64,000 nucleotides of DNA from Amycolatopsis oliviviridis (GTDB taxonomy: Bacteria; Actinomycetota; Actinomycetes; Mycobacteriales; Pseudonocardiaceae), in assembly GCF_014654365.1 (NCBI RefSeq), contig NZ_BNAY01000006.1, positions 179,702 through 243,701 on the forward strand, written 5' to 3'. Position numbers and translations under genes: made by a program. The first letter of the stretch is position 1. The number at the start of each line of letters is the position of its first letter. The notes beneath the pieces are model-generated. The model was given only the letters and a program-made list of their open reading frames with translations. It did no database searches and had not been told where the DNA came from. This document shows, one piece after another, positions 11,142 to 18,725 of the stretch.

Positions 11142-12788
11142 GTGACGACTTCCTTGACCCCGGAACTCCGGGATCGGGCGTTCCGCTGGATCGCCGACGA
11201 CCCGGACGACGATTCCCGCGTCGAGCTGCAGAACATCCTCGCCCGCGCGATGGGCGGCGAAGCCGGTGCCGCCGCCGAACTCGCGGACCGGATGGCGGGC
11301 CCGCTCGAATTCGGCACCGCCGGGCTGCGCGGCCCGGTGCGCGCGGGCCCCAACGGGATGAACGTCGCGGTCGTGACCCGCACGACGGCCGGAGTCGCGG
11401 AGTGGCTGGCCGCACAAGGACATCCGGGCGGCGTCGTGGTGGTCGGCCGTGACGCGCGGCACGGTTCGGAAGCCTTCGCCAAGGCCGCCGCCGAGGTACT
11501 GACGGCCGCCGGGTTCGCGGTCAAGGTCCTGCCGGGACCGCTGCCCACCCCGGTGCTCGCGTTCGCGGTGCTGGAGCTCGGCGCCGTCGCGGGCATCCAG
11601 ATCACCGCGTCGCACAATCCCCCGGCGGACAACGGGTACAAGCTCTACGACGCGACGGGCGGCCAGATCGTCCCGCCGTCGGACGGCCGGATCGAGCGGG
11701 CCATCGAGGCCGCTCCCCCGGCGATCAGCGTGCCGCGCGCGCCGGGCGCCGAAGTCCTGGGCGACGAACTCCGGGACGCGTACCTCGCGAAGGTCGCGCT
11801 GCTGCCGCGCGGCCCGGAACGCGGGGTCAAGGTCGCCGCGACGGCGCTGCACGGCGTCGGCGCCGAAACCCTGCGCGCCGCGTTCGAGCGCGCCGGGTTC
11901 ACCGAACTGAGCCTGGTCGCCGAGCAGTCCACGCCGGATCCCGACTTCCCGACGGTCGCCTTCCCGAATCCGGAGGAACCGGGCGCGACGGACCTTTTGC
12001 TGGCGCTGGCGTCCGAAGTGCACGCCGATCTGGCGATCGCGCTCGACCCCGACGCCGACCGGTGCGCGCTGGGCGTCCGCGAACGGGACGGTTCGTGGCG
12101 GATGCTGCGGGGCGACGAAACCGGGGTCCTGCTCGGCTGGCATGTTCTGTCCACTGTGGACAGAGGTGACAATGCCGATCCGCTGGTGGCCACCACGATC
12201 GTGTCGTCGTCGATGCTCGGCGAGGTCGCGAAGGAGTTCGGCGCGCGCTACGCGGAGACGCTGACCGGGTTCAAGTGGCTGGTCCGAGCGGGTGAAGGAC
12301 TCGTCTTCGCCTACGAAGAGGCGCTCGGCCTCTGCGTGAACCCCGGTTTCGTGCGTGACAAGGACGGCATCTCCGCCGCCGTGCTCGCCGCGGGACTGGC
12401 CGCTTCCCTGCGCGCGGCGGGCCGCGGCCCGCTGGACGTTCTCGACGAGCTGGCCGCGAAGCACGGCGTGCACGTGACGGATCAGGTCTCGCTGCGGGTC
12501 ACCGATCTGTCGGTGCGGGAGAAGCTGATGGCCGGCCTGCGAGCCGCGCCCCCGGAGTCGCTGGGCGGCACCGACGTCACCATGGAGGACCTGCTGCCCG
12601 ACGCCGACGTCCTCCGCCTGACCGGCGAAGGGCTGCGCGTCGTCATCAGGCCGTCCGGGACCGAGCCGAAACTGAAGGCGTACCTGCAGGTGAAGGAGCC
12701 GGTTTCCGGCGACCTCGCCGAGGCGCGCGCCGCCGCGGACGCCCGGCTGGCCGCGCTGCGGGCCGACATCGAGTCCCGTCTGGCCTGA
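11142..12788 (+). CDS. pmmB: Alpha-D-phosphohexomutase superfamily phosphosugar mutase
   Basis: 548 aa, length and layout of the PGM2/PgcA-like branch. Four-domain features: catalytic phosphoserine loop TASHNPPADNGYK (Ser157), metal loop DPDADRC, sugar-specificity loop EEALG (in YEEALGLCV) and phosphate-binding RPSGTEPKLK near residue 505. Annotated as phosphomannomutase in mycobacteria (pmmB, Rv3308), but the closest well-studied branch includes human PGM2, which acts on pentose phosphates. Sitting between punA and the salvage genes, it could convert (deoxy)ribose-1-phosphate to the 5-phosphate, a step otherwise missing here. GTG start without a ribosome binding site. The next gene begins 2 nt after the stop. 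Confidence 0.93.
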   Translation: MTTSLTPELRDRAFRWIADDPDDDSRVELQNILARAMGGEAGAAAELADRMAGPLEFGTAGLRGPVRAGPNGMNVAVVTRTTAGVAEWLAAQGHPGGVVVVGRDARHGSEAFAKAAAEVLTAAGFAVKVLPGPLPTPVLAFAVLELGAVAGIQITASHNPPADNGYKLYDATGGQIVPPSDGRIERAIEAAPPAISVPRAPGAEVLGDELRDAYLAKVALLPRGPERGVKVAATALHGVGAETLRAAFERAGFTELSLVAEQSTPDPDFPTVAFPNPEEPGATDLLLALASEVHADLAIALDPDADRCALGVRERDGSWRMLRGDETGVLLGWHVLSTVDRGDNADPLVATTIVSSSMLGEVAKEFGARYAETLTGFKWLVRAGEGLVFAYEEALGLCVNPGFVRDKDGISAAVLAAGLAASLRAAGRGPLDVLDELAAKHGVHVTDQVSLRVTDLSVREKLMAGLRAAPPESLGGTDVTMEDLLPDADVLRLTGEGLRVVIRPSGTEPKLKAYLQVKEPVSGDLAEARAAADARLAALRADIESRLA

Positions 12789-12790
12789 CG

Positions 12791-13243
12791 ATGCCCAGGC
12801 TGCTGATCGTCCACCACACGCCGTCGCCCTCGACGCAGGCGATGTTCGAAGCCGTGCTCTCCGGCGCGAATCATCCGGACATCGAGGGCGTCGACGTCGT
12901 GCGCCGCGCGGCCTTGGGCGCGACAGTGCCCGACGTCCTCGACGCGGACGGCTATCTGCTCGGCACACCGGCGAATCTCGGCTACATGTCCGGCGCGCTG
13001 AAGCATTTCTTCGACACCGTCTACTACCCGTGTCTCGATTCCACGCGGGGCCGTCCGTTCGGGTTCTTCGTGCACGGCAACAACGACACCGCGGGCACCG
13101 TGCGCGGAATAGAGAGCATCACCACCGGCCTCGGCTGGGAACGCGCGGCTTCTCCGGTGCTCGTCACCGGAGAACCGGGCAAAGCGGATTTGGAAGCCTG
13201 TTTCGAACTGGGCGGCACCCTGGCCGCCACCCTCATGCCCTGA
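12791..13243 (+). CDS. Flavodoxin / NAD(P)H-dependent FMN reductase-like protein
   Basis: 150 aa with a flavodoxin fold: first strand and phosphate loop RLLIVHHTPSPSTQAM, then LLGTPANLGYMSGALKHFFDTVYY, the FMN-contacting segment of NADPH-dependent FMN reductases, and FGFFVHGNND. Probably binds FMN and carries out a one- or two-electron reduction; the partner is unknown. Co-transcribed with pmmB (2-nt gap). No membrane segment or signal peptide. Confidence 0.82.
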   Translation: MPRLLIVHHTPSPSTQAMFEAVLSGANHPDIEGVDVVRRAALGATVPDVLDADGYLLGTPANLGYMSGALKHFFDTVYYPCLDSTRGRPFGFFVHGNNDTAGTVRGIESITTGLGWERAASPVLVTGEPGKADLEACFELGGTLAATLMP

Positions 13244-13250
13244 CCCTTCA

Positions 13251-13315
13251 CGCATTTCGTCCTCTGGATGCGGTAGTTGGCAACACGAACGACCGCATTC
13301 AGAGGACGAAACGCG
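13251..13315. repeat. Interspersed palindrome, CGTCCTCT family
   Basis: Arms of ~24 nt with three mismatches (CGCaTTTCGTCCTCTG... / ...CAGAGGACGAAAcGCG) flank an 17-nt loop. Half-copies of the same word occur at 30425-30531, 46920-46982 and near 47120. Placed just after the FMN reductase stop; may act as terminator. Confidence 0.75.
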
Positions 13316-13329
13316 GGGAGAAAGTAAAG

Positions 13330-13519
13330 GGGCCTGTCACCGGAAGCCCTGGGGGTCGACCTCCGGCAACAGGCCTAGGTCAAGGGTTCGCCGTGATGGC
13401 GATCAACCTTGACTGACCAAGCGTACTACATCCGGCACGATCTTGTGCACCCACCGGGAAAAACGCCTCTCACTCCGTTGTCCGTACACCCCCAGGGCAC
13501 GGATTCCGGAGCGAGAGGC
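13330..13519 (+). ncRNA. Candidate structured RNA with complementary terminal loops
   Basis: Three clear hairpins follow one another, with a possible fourth. Hairpin 1: 7-bp stem GGCCTGT/ACAGGCC (13331-13337, 13369-13375), symmetric CA/CA internal loop, then CCGGA/TCCGG. Hairpin 2: GTCAAGG/CCTTGAC (13379-13413) enclosing TCGCC/GGCGA. Hairpin 3: 13-bp stem with one mismatch (13465-13477, 13507-13519) enclosing TCCGT/ACGGA. The hairpin 1 loop carries GCCCTGGGGGT (13346-13356) and the hairpin 3 loop carries its exact complement ACCCCCAGGGC (13488-13498), allowing an 11-bp kissing interaction. No ORF is convincing here. It lies between a repeat and the HTH operon. I cannot match it to glycine, cobalamin, c-di-AMP, guanidine or 6C RNA. 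Strand is inferred from the downstream operon. Confidence 0.55.
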
Positions 13520-13540
13520 CGGAACACGGTACGAAACCGC

Positions 13541-13608
13541 TTGACAACTGTAAACCACTGCATACATGTGCTGTCAACAGCTGCGGACAGGCTGAATCGC
13601 GTTACACT
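13541..13608 (+). promoter_or_regulatory. Promoter and palindrome upstream of HTH operon
   Basis: Contains a consensus -35 TTGACA (13541-13546), an inverted TGTCAA (13573-13578), the palindrome GCTGTCAACAGC (13570-13581), and TACACT (13603-13608), a good -10 about 20 nt before the GTG start. Autoregulation by the HTH protein is likely but inferred. Confidence 0.5.
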
Positions 13609-13627
13609 CCGACTACGGAACGGGGCT

Positions 13628-14038
13628 GTGACGGATGGGGGGATGATGTCGCCGGACCAGACCTTCGCTCAGAAACTGAGCGCTCTGATCGACTCGGCGC
13701 GCGCGGACGAAGGCGCGCCGCACAGCTATCGCGAGCTGTCCGCGGCGATCGATCGCGCCGGCGGGCCCGCGATGTCGCCCGCGTACCTCCAGCAACTCGC
13801 CACCGGCAAACGGATCAACCCGAAGATCCATTACGTCGAAGCGCTGGCGAGATTGTTCGGCGTCCCGATCACCTACTTCTTCGAAGAGCAGGAAGCACAA
13901 CCCGCAGGGGAGGCGAAGCTCATGGCCATGCGCGCGCAGGAGCTCTCCCCGCAAGGCCGTCGCCAGGTCATGGACCTGCTCGAACTCGTCGAACGGTACG
14001 AACGGGCCGAGCGCGACCAACCGGGCGAGAGCCGATGA
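13628..14038 (+). CDS. XRE-type helix-turn-helix regulator
   Basis: 136 aa. Begins FAQKLSALIDSAR, then an HTH in which YRELSAAIDRAGGPAMSPAYLQQLATGKR marks the recognition helix (about residues 35-63), then a short dimerisation tail with LSPQGRRQVMDLLELVERY. This is the helix-turn-helix partner normally paired with an ImmA/IrrE-like gene. GTG at 13628 is chosen; ATGs at 13643 and 13646 follow a G-rich stretch and are alternatives. Stop overlaps the next ATG by 4 nt. First gene of a four-gene overlapping operon. Confidence 0.85.
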   Translation: MTDGGMMSPDQTFAQKLSALIDSARADEGAPHSYRELSAAIDRAGGPAMSPAYLQQLATGKRINPKIHYVEALARLFGVPITYFFEEQEAQPAGEAKLMAMRAQELSPQGRRQVMDLLELVERYERAERDQPGESR

Positions 14039-14556
14039 AGGAACGGGAGCTCCGCAAACGCTGCCGCAAGATGCTGAACAAGCTCGACATCGAACCTCCG
14101 CTCGACGTCGGCGTGCTCTGCGAGCGGCTCGGTGAGCAGCGCGGCAGGCCGATCCGGCTGATGCCGTATCCGCTGGAGGTCCCGGGCCCGTTCGGCTGCT
14201 GGATCGCCACCGGGACGGCGGACTACATCTTCTTCCAGCAGGAGACCACGAAGTCCCATCAGGATCACATCATCCTGCACGAACTCGGGCACATGCTCGC
14301 CGATCACCATCCCGGCGGCGACGCCGAACCCGCCGATTTCCTGCGCGGTCCCGCCCCCGGTCTCGACGGCGACGCCGTCCATCGCGCGTTACGCCGCACC
14401 TCCTACGATGAGGCGCACGAATGGGAAGCCGAGACCGTGGCGACCATCATCCTCGAATGGGCGTCGGTCTTGAACTACACGATTCCCCGTCGCGCCGACG
14501 ACGATGACGTCCGCCGCGTCCAAGGCGCGCTGGGCGACCATCAAGGGTGGCTGTGA
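14035..14556 (+). CDS. ImmA/IrrE-like HELGH metalloprotein
   Basis: 173 aa. Zinc motif HELGH (His82, Glu83, His86), with ADHHPG just after and a downstream acidic helix HEWEAETVATIILEW that can supply the third zinc ligand (Glu), as in the ImmA/IrrE (M78-like) family, whose members cleave or sense partner HTH repressors. N-terminus RKMLNKLDIEPPLDVGVLCERLGEQRGRPI is typical of actinobacterial copies. Overlaps both neighbours (ATGA with the HTH gene, GTGA with the membrane gene). Proteolysis of the HTH partner is the likely mechanism but is not shown by sequence. Confidence 0.82.
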   Translation: MKERELRKRCRKMLNKLDIEPPLDVGVLCERLGEQRGRPIRLMPYPLEVPGPFGCWIATGTADYIFFQQETTKSHQDHIILHELGHMLADHHPGGDAEPADFLRGPAPGLDGDAVHRALRRTSYDEAHEWEAETVATIILEWASVLNYTIPRRADDDDVRRVQGALGDHQGWL

Positions 14557-15686
14557 ACTCACTGTTCTCCCCTCTCAACGTCGTGGCGATGGTGCTGTTC
14601 GCGACCGCGCTCGCCTGGCGGATCTACCAGACGTACCGGGCGCCCCGGGTCCTGCCGAACTGGGCGATCACCATCACGATCGTCTGTGTCGCCGGTTCCT
14701 TCCTCGCCCAGCAGAAGCTCATCTCCGGCTGGCTCGACGGCCTGACCGGCAAAGGCACCGGGCGGCTGGTCAACAACGTCCTGCTCGCCATCGGGGTCTG
14801 CGCGCTGCTGATCGTCTTCCTCGGCTCCGCGCTGGGCCCGCGCCGGCCAGGACGGGTCCTGTTCGAACTGCTCCCGCTGTCCGGCGCGATCGCGCTGATG
14901 CTGGTCGCCATGGCCGTCACCCCGCCGGAGGCACGCGGGCTCGCGCTGAGCCCGAAACTCGTGCACGAGCCCGGCGTGGCGCTGTTCTACCTGGGCGCCG
15001 GGCTGTACCTGATCTACGGCCTGTCCGCCTGCGCCTGGTGGATCCTCCGGTACATCCGCACCGCGGACCGCCATCTGCGGATCGGGCTGAAACTCAGCGC
15101 CGCCGGGCTGATCAGCCTTTCGGCAGGCAGCGTCTTCCGCGCGCTCTACATCGTGATCGCCTGGGCGTTCGGGCCGTCCATCCCGCTCCTGCTCGGCGTC
15201 GCCGTCCCGTTGGTGCTCCTCGGGATCGTGCTCTTCCTCGCCGGCATCACCTATCCCGGTGCCCGCGCGCGGTTCGCCGCGCTGCGCCGCCGTCGACAGC
15301 ACCGGCTGCACCACGAACGGCTCACGCCGCTGTGGACCGCGCTGGCCGGGATCTACCCGAACATCGTGCTGCGGACGACGCCGCAGGGGCCGTGGGAACG
15401 GTGGCGCCCGCGCACGGTCCACCGCCGGTACTACCGCCGCGTGATCGAGATCCGGGACGGGCTCGTGCAGTTGAGCCCTTATCTGGAAACCGATCTCACC
15501 GCACTCGCCGCCGACGATCCGCGCGCGGCGGCGGAGGCGCTGAAGGCCGCGATCGCCCGGCAGGCCGCGGGTGAGGAGACCGACGGACGGGCGAAACTCG
15601 TGCTCCCGGGCGGCGCCTCGGACATCGAATCCGACGTACGGCCGCTGCTCGCGCTCTCGGCCGCGGTATCCCGGAACGGAGCATGA
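14553..15686 (+). CDS. Seven-helix membrane protein with cytoplasmic tail (MAB_1171c/DUF6545-like)
   Basis: 377 aa. About seven membrane helices occupy residues ~5-240, followed by a soluble C-terminal part with PLWTALAGIYPNI and YRRVIEIRDGLVQLSPY, a pattern seen in actinobacterial membrane proteins encoded beside HTH/ImmA pairs. Layout resembles a 7TM sensor whose output domain has been replaced by a small conserved module. GTG at 14553 overlaps the preceding stop (GTGA). The 3' end overlaps the amidohydrolase start by 4 nt. No kinase or transporter motif is visible; ligand and function unknown. Confidence 0.72.
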   Translation: MNSLFSPLNVVAMVLFATALAWRIYQTYRAPRVLPNWAITITIVCVAGSFLAQQKLISGWLDGLTGKGTGRLVNNVLLAIGVCALLIVFLGSALGPRRPGRVLFELLPLSGAIALMLVAMAVTPPEARGLALSPKLVHEPGVALFYLGAGLYLIYGLSACAWWILRYIRTADRHLRIGLKLSAAGLISLSAGSVFRALYIVIAWAFGPSIPLLLGVAVPLVLLGIVLFLAGITYPGARARFAALRRRRQHRLHHERLTPLWTALAGIYPNIVLRTTPQGPWERWRPRTVHRRYYRRVIEIRDGLVQLSPYLETDLTALAADDPRAAAEALKAAIARQAAGEETDGRAKLVLPGGASDIESDVRPLLALSAAVSRNGA

Positions 15687-16867
15687 CCTTGCAGCTTCTC
15701 CTGACGGCGGACCGGATCCTGCCGCGGCCGGGCACGCCCGTCCAGGACGGCGCCGTGCTCGTCGAGGGTGACCGGATCCTCGCGGCGGGCTCTCGCGCCG
15801 AGGTCGTCGCGCAAGCGTCGCCGGACGCCGAAAGACTCGACTTCCCCGGTTCGACGCTGCTGCCCGGTCTGTTCAACGCCCACGTGCACCTGGCTTTCGA
15901 CGCCACCCGCGAGATGCTGCCGAACTTCCTGGCGAGCGAGGACGACGCGCTCCGCGCGGGCGCCAAAGACCGGTTGGGACAGCTGCTGCGCAGCGGCGTC
16001 ACGACCGTGCGGGACCTCGGCGATCGCGGCGCCCTAGGCGCGCGCGTCCGGGCCGAGCTCGAAGCCGAAGGCACCGCCGCCCCGCGTCTGCTGACCGCGG
16101 GGGCACCCTTGACCGTCCTCAATGGACACTGTCATTTCTTCGGCGGCGTGGTCGGTGACGACGACTCCGTGCGGGCGATGATCGACGCCAACGCGGCCGC
16201 CGGTGCCGACGTGATCAAGGTGATGGCCAGCGGCGGCCAGATCACCGAGGGCGGCGCCGACATGTGGGAGTCCCAGTTCGACGTCCGCGCCCTGCGCCTG
16301 ATCGTCGGCCACGCGGCGGCCCGCGGACTTCCGGTCGCGGCGCACGCGCACGGTTCCGACGCGATCGAGGCGTCCGTCGAGGCGGGCGTCCGCACGATCG
16401 AGCACTGCACCTGGATGACCGGGCCGCAGCGACAGGACCGGCGCGAAGGCGTCGCCAAACGGATGGCGGCCGAAGGCATCGCGGCGTGTTCGACGAGCAG
16501 CCGCAACTGGCGGATGCTCGCCGAGCGCATGGGCGAGGAACTCGCGAAGACCGTCTACGGCAGGTTGTCCTGGCTGGAGGAGCTGGGCGTCCCGCTCCTG
16601 GCGGGGACCGACGCCGGACTGCCCGGTTCGGTCTTCGACGATCCCGTCGGCGCTCTCGAACTCTACGAATGGCTCGGTTTCGGCAGGCGGCGGATCCTCG
16701 AGATCGCGACCGAGGACAGCGCCGCCGGACTCGGCCTCGGCGACGTCACCGGCCGGCTCGCGCCCGGCCTGAGCGCCGACGTCCTCGTGGTCGACGGCGA
16801 CCCGCTCGCCGATCTTTCCGCACTCCGGAACGTCCGCCTGGTCCTCGCGCGCGGCTCCCGGGCCTGA
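15683..16867 (+). CDS. Amidohydrolase family protein
   Basis: 394-aa metal-dependent hydrolase of the imidazolonepropionase/prolidase-like subgroup. Composite beta-sandwich at the ends, barrel in between. Metal ligands visible: HxH in NAHVHLAF (His67, His69), lysine candidate in DVIKVMASGG, His in AAHAHG and EHCTW, and Asp in LAGTDAG. Overlaps the membrane gene by 4 nt, so it is the last member of the operon that starts with the HTH gene; this coupling is unusual and suggests a substrate or signal shared with the membrane protein. Substrate unknown. Confidence 0.88.
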   Translation: MTLQLLLTADRILPRPGTPVQDGAVLVEGDRILAAGSRAEVVAQASPDAERLDFPGSTLLPGLFNAHVHLAFDATREMLPNFLASEDDALRAGAKDRLGQLLRSGVTTVRDLGDRGALGARVRAELEAEGTAAPRLLTAGAPLTVLNGHCHFFGGVVGDDDSVRAMIDANAAAGADVIKVMASGGQITEGGADMWESQFDVRALRLIVGHAAARGLPVAAHAHGSDAIEASVEAGVRTIEHCTWMTGPQRQDRREGVAKRMAAEGIAACSTSSRNWRMLAERMGEELAKTVYGRLSWLEELGVPLLAGTDAGLPGSVFDDPVGALELYEWLGFGRRRILEIATEDSAAGLGLGDVTGRLAPGLSADVLVVDGDPLADLSALRNVRLVLARGSRA

Positions 16868-16893
16868 CTCCCGAAAGTGGGACGCCAAGTTTG

Positions 16894-16922
16894 GTGACAC
16901 CGTTTTAAAACAGTGTTATCTT
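16894..16922 (+). promoter_or_regulatory. Promoter with TetR-like operator in the spacer
   Basis: -35 GTGACA (16894-16899) and -10 TATCTT (16917-16922) are 17 bp apart. The spacer holds ACAC-C-GTTTTAAAAC-A-GTGT (16897-16916), a 10-bp perfect palindrome with outer arms that also pair. AT-rich in a GC-rich genome, so unlikely by chance. A repressor bound here would block RNA polymerase; its identity is unknown. Confidence 0.7.
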
Positions 16923-16963
16923 TGTCTTCGCTCCCCACCGCGCTTGCCTCGAAGGGAAAGACC

Positions 16964-17353
16964 ATGGAAGGCCCGATCAGGCTGTTCACCGTCATCGCAC
17001 TCGTTTCGCTGCCGACCGTGATGTACGGCGGCTACGCGCTGATGGGTGTCCTGCGCGACAGGAAACTGACCGAACACCAGCGCGGGATGTTCCGCGCCGG
17101 TCACGCCCACGCCGGCGTCCTGCTCGTCCTGGCGCTGGTCGCGCTCCAGATCCTCGGGCAGACCGGGCTCCCGGACACCGCGTTGTGGATCGTCTGCTTC
17201 CTGCTGCTGTTCGGCGTGCTCGCCCAGTCCGGCGGGTTCTTCCTGCACCTGGCGCCCGGCAAGGGCAAGCTCGGCGGCCGCGTCACCAGCGCCGGGGCCG
17301 TCCTGCTCGGGGCGGCGATCCTGACCACCGCGTACGGCGTGGCCTTCCCCTGA
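16964..17353 (+). CDS. Small four-helix membrane protein, unknown function
   Basis: 129 aa, four hydrophobic segments (LFTVIALVSLPTVMYGGYAL, AHAGVLLVLALVALQIL, ALWIVCFLLLFGVLAQ, SAGAVLLGAAILTTAYG). A conserved-looking His-rich turn RAGHAHAGVL lies between helices 1 and 2 and could bind metal or heme. ATG at 16964 is preceded by GAAGGGAAAG. Transcribed from a strong, probably repressed promoter. No family recognised; efflux or stress-related membrane role is only a guess. Confidence 0.75.
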   Translation: MEGPIRLFTVIALVSLPTVMYGGYALMGVLRDRKLTEHQRGMFRAGHAHAGVLLVLALVALQILGQTGLPDTALWIVCFLLLFGVLAQSGGFFLHLAPGKGKLGGRVTSAGAVLLGAAILTTAYGVAFP

Positions 17354-17376
17354 CAAAAGCCCTGGCGACCGCTCGT

Positions 17377-17382
17377 TAAGCT
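17377..17382 (+). promoter_or_regulatory. -10-like TAAGCT before hisS (leaderless)
   Basis: TAAGCT ends 7 nt before the GTG start codon and no ribosome binding site is present. A CTGACA (17350-17355) lies upstream but with a long 21-nt spacer. Confidence 0.45.
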
Positions 17383-17389
17383 TGCTGAC

Positions 17390-18676
17390 GTGCCTGAATA
17401 CCTGCCGACAGCCCCCGCCAAGGGGACCCGCGACTTCCTGCCCGCCGAGATGTCCGTCCGGACGCAGGTGTTCGGCCATCTCTACGACGTGCTCGAACTG
17501 CGGGGTTTCCTCCGCTACGACGGGCCGATCCTCGAACCCGCCGAGATCTACGAGCGGAAGTCCGGGCAGGAGATCGCGGACCAGCAGCTGTACACGCTGA
17601 CCACCAAGGGCGGCGAGCGGCTGGCGCTGCGCCCGGAGATGACCCCGTCGGTCGCCAGGATGATCGCGGGCAACGCCAAATCGCTGCAGTTCCCGGTGCG
17701 CTGGTACAGCCACCCGAACTGCCACCGCTACGAGCGGCCGCAGCGTGGGCGGGTCCGCGAGCACTGGCAGATCAACGCGGACATCTTCGGTTCGGACAGC
17801 GCGAACTGCGAGATCGAGATCTTCGAGCTCATCCACGACATGATGGGCGCGCTCGGGGCGACCCCGGACATGTTCCAGGTGCGGGCCAACGACCGGAACC
17901 TGCTCTCCTCGGCGCTCACCGACATCGTCGGCGTCACCGCGGAGCAGCTGCCGCAGGTGTTCACCCTGGTGGACCGCTGGGAGAAGTCGGACCGCGCGAA
18001 GCTGAGCGACACCGCGACCGAGATCGGCCTGACCGAGAAGCAGTTCGAGAAGCTGGCCGAGATCCTGTCGTCCGGCACCGCGCTGCTCGACGAGCTGCCC
18101 GAGCAGGTCAAGGAGAACTCGAACCTGGTGAAGGTGCTGAACAGCGGCGCCGCGGACCTGATCAAGTTCGATCCGATGATCGTGCGCGGTCTCGCGTACT
18201 ACACGTCGACCGTGTTCGAGGTCTTCGACACCTCCCCGGAGAACCGCCGTGCCCTCTTCGGCGGCGGCCGGTACAGCGACCTGGCGTCGTTGTTCACGTC
18301 GCAGCAGATCCCCGGGATCGGCTTCGGCATGGGCGACGTCACGCTGATCGACTTCCTCGACACCCACGACCTGACGCCGAAGCCGCGCAGCGAGGCCGAC
18401 GTCGTGGTGATCCCGGTGGTCGAGGAGCTCACCGACGCCGCGCGCGAGGTCGCGGGACGGCTCCGCAAGGCCGGTCTGCGCACGTCCACGCCCGTCGAGC
18501 TCCGCAAGCTGGGCAAGGAACTCACCCGGGCCGACAAGGCCGGGGCGCGGGCCGTGGTGATCGTCGGCCAGGAGGACTGGGACGCCGGGAACGTGACGGT
18601 CCGCGGTCTCGCGAGCCGCGAGCAGCAGACCGTCGCCGTCGACGGTGTCGTCACGGCGGTCAATTCTCTTATGTGA
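17390..18676 (+). CDS. hisS: Histidyl-tRNA synthetase, divergent type
   Basis: 428-aa class II synthetase. N-terminal APAKGTRDFLP, motif 2 region CHRYERPQRGRVREHW, histidine-binding segment RGLAYYTSTVFEVF and the GGGRYSDLASLF / GIGFGMG block are present, followed by an anticodon-binding domain (residues ~335-428). It departs from the usual actinobacterial enzyme: motif 2 reads REHWQINADIFG rather than RYRQ-type, and RGLAYY replaces RGLDYY. It may be a second HisRS beside the housekeeping copy, with altered substrate or inhibitor sensitivity; whether another hisS exists cannot be seen here. No ribosome binding site. Confidence 0.85.
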   Translation: MPEYLPTAPAKGTRDFLPAEMSVRTQVFGHLYDVLELRGFLRYDGPILEPAEIYERKSGQEIADQQLYTLTTKGGERLALRPEMTPSVARMIAGNAKSLQFPVRWYSHPNCHRYERPQRGRVREHWQINADIFGSDSANCEIEIFELIHDMMGALGATPDMFQVRANDRNLLSSALTDIVGVTAEQLPQVFTLVDRWEKSDRAKLSDTATEIGLTEKQFEKLAEILSSGTALLDELPEQVKENSNLVKVLNSGAADLIKFDPMIVRGLAYYTSTVFEVFDTSPENRRALFGGGRYSDLASLFTSQQIPGIGFGMGDVTLIDFLDTHDLTPKPRSEADVVVIPVVEELTDAAREVAGRLRKAGLRTSTPVELRKLGKELTRADKAGARAVVIVGQEDWDAGNVTVRGLASREQQTVAVDGVVTAVNSLM

Positions 18677-18679
18677 CAA

Positions 18680-18722
18680 CGAAAGAAGCCGGCGCCCTCG
18701 ACCGGGGTGCCGGCTTCTTTCG
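18680..18722. terminator. Bidirectional terminator hisS / aldo-keto reductase
   Basis: Perfect 14-bp arms CGAAAGAAGCCGGC / GCCGGCTTCTTTCG with a 15-nt loop, and a run rich in T at the edge of each arm. Lies 3 nt after the hisS stop and 3 nt before the end of the convergent gene. Confidence 0.88.
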
Positions 18723-18725
18723 TGT

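Noticed and set aside
13330..13519. Known riboswitch (glycine, cobalamin, c-di-AMP) or 6C RNA
   Set aside because: Conserved boxes of those classes are absent; only one of the loops has a C-run and the context differs. Kept as unassigned structured RNA.
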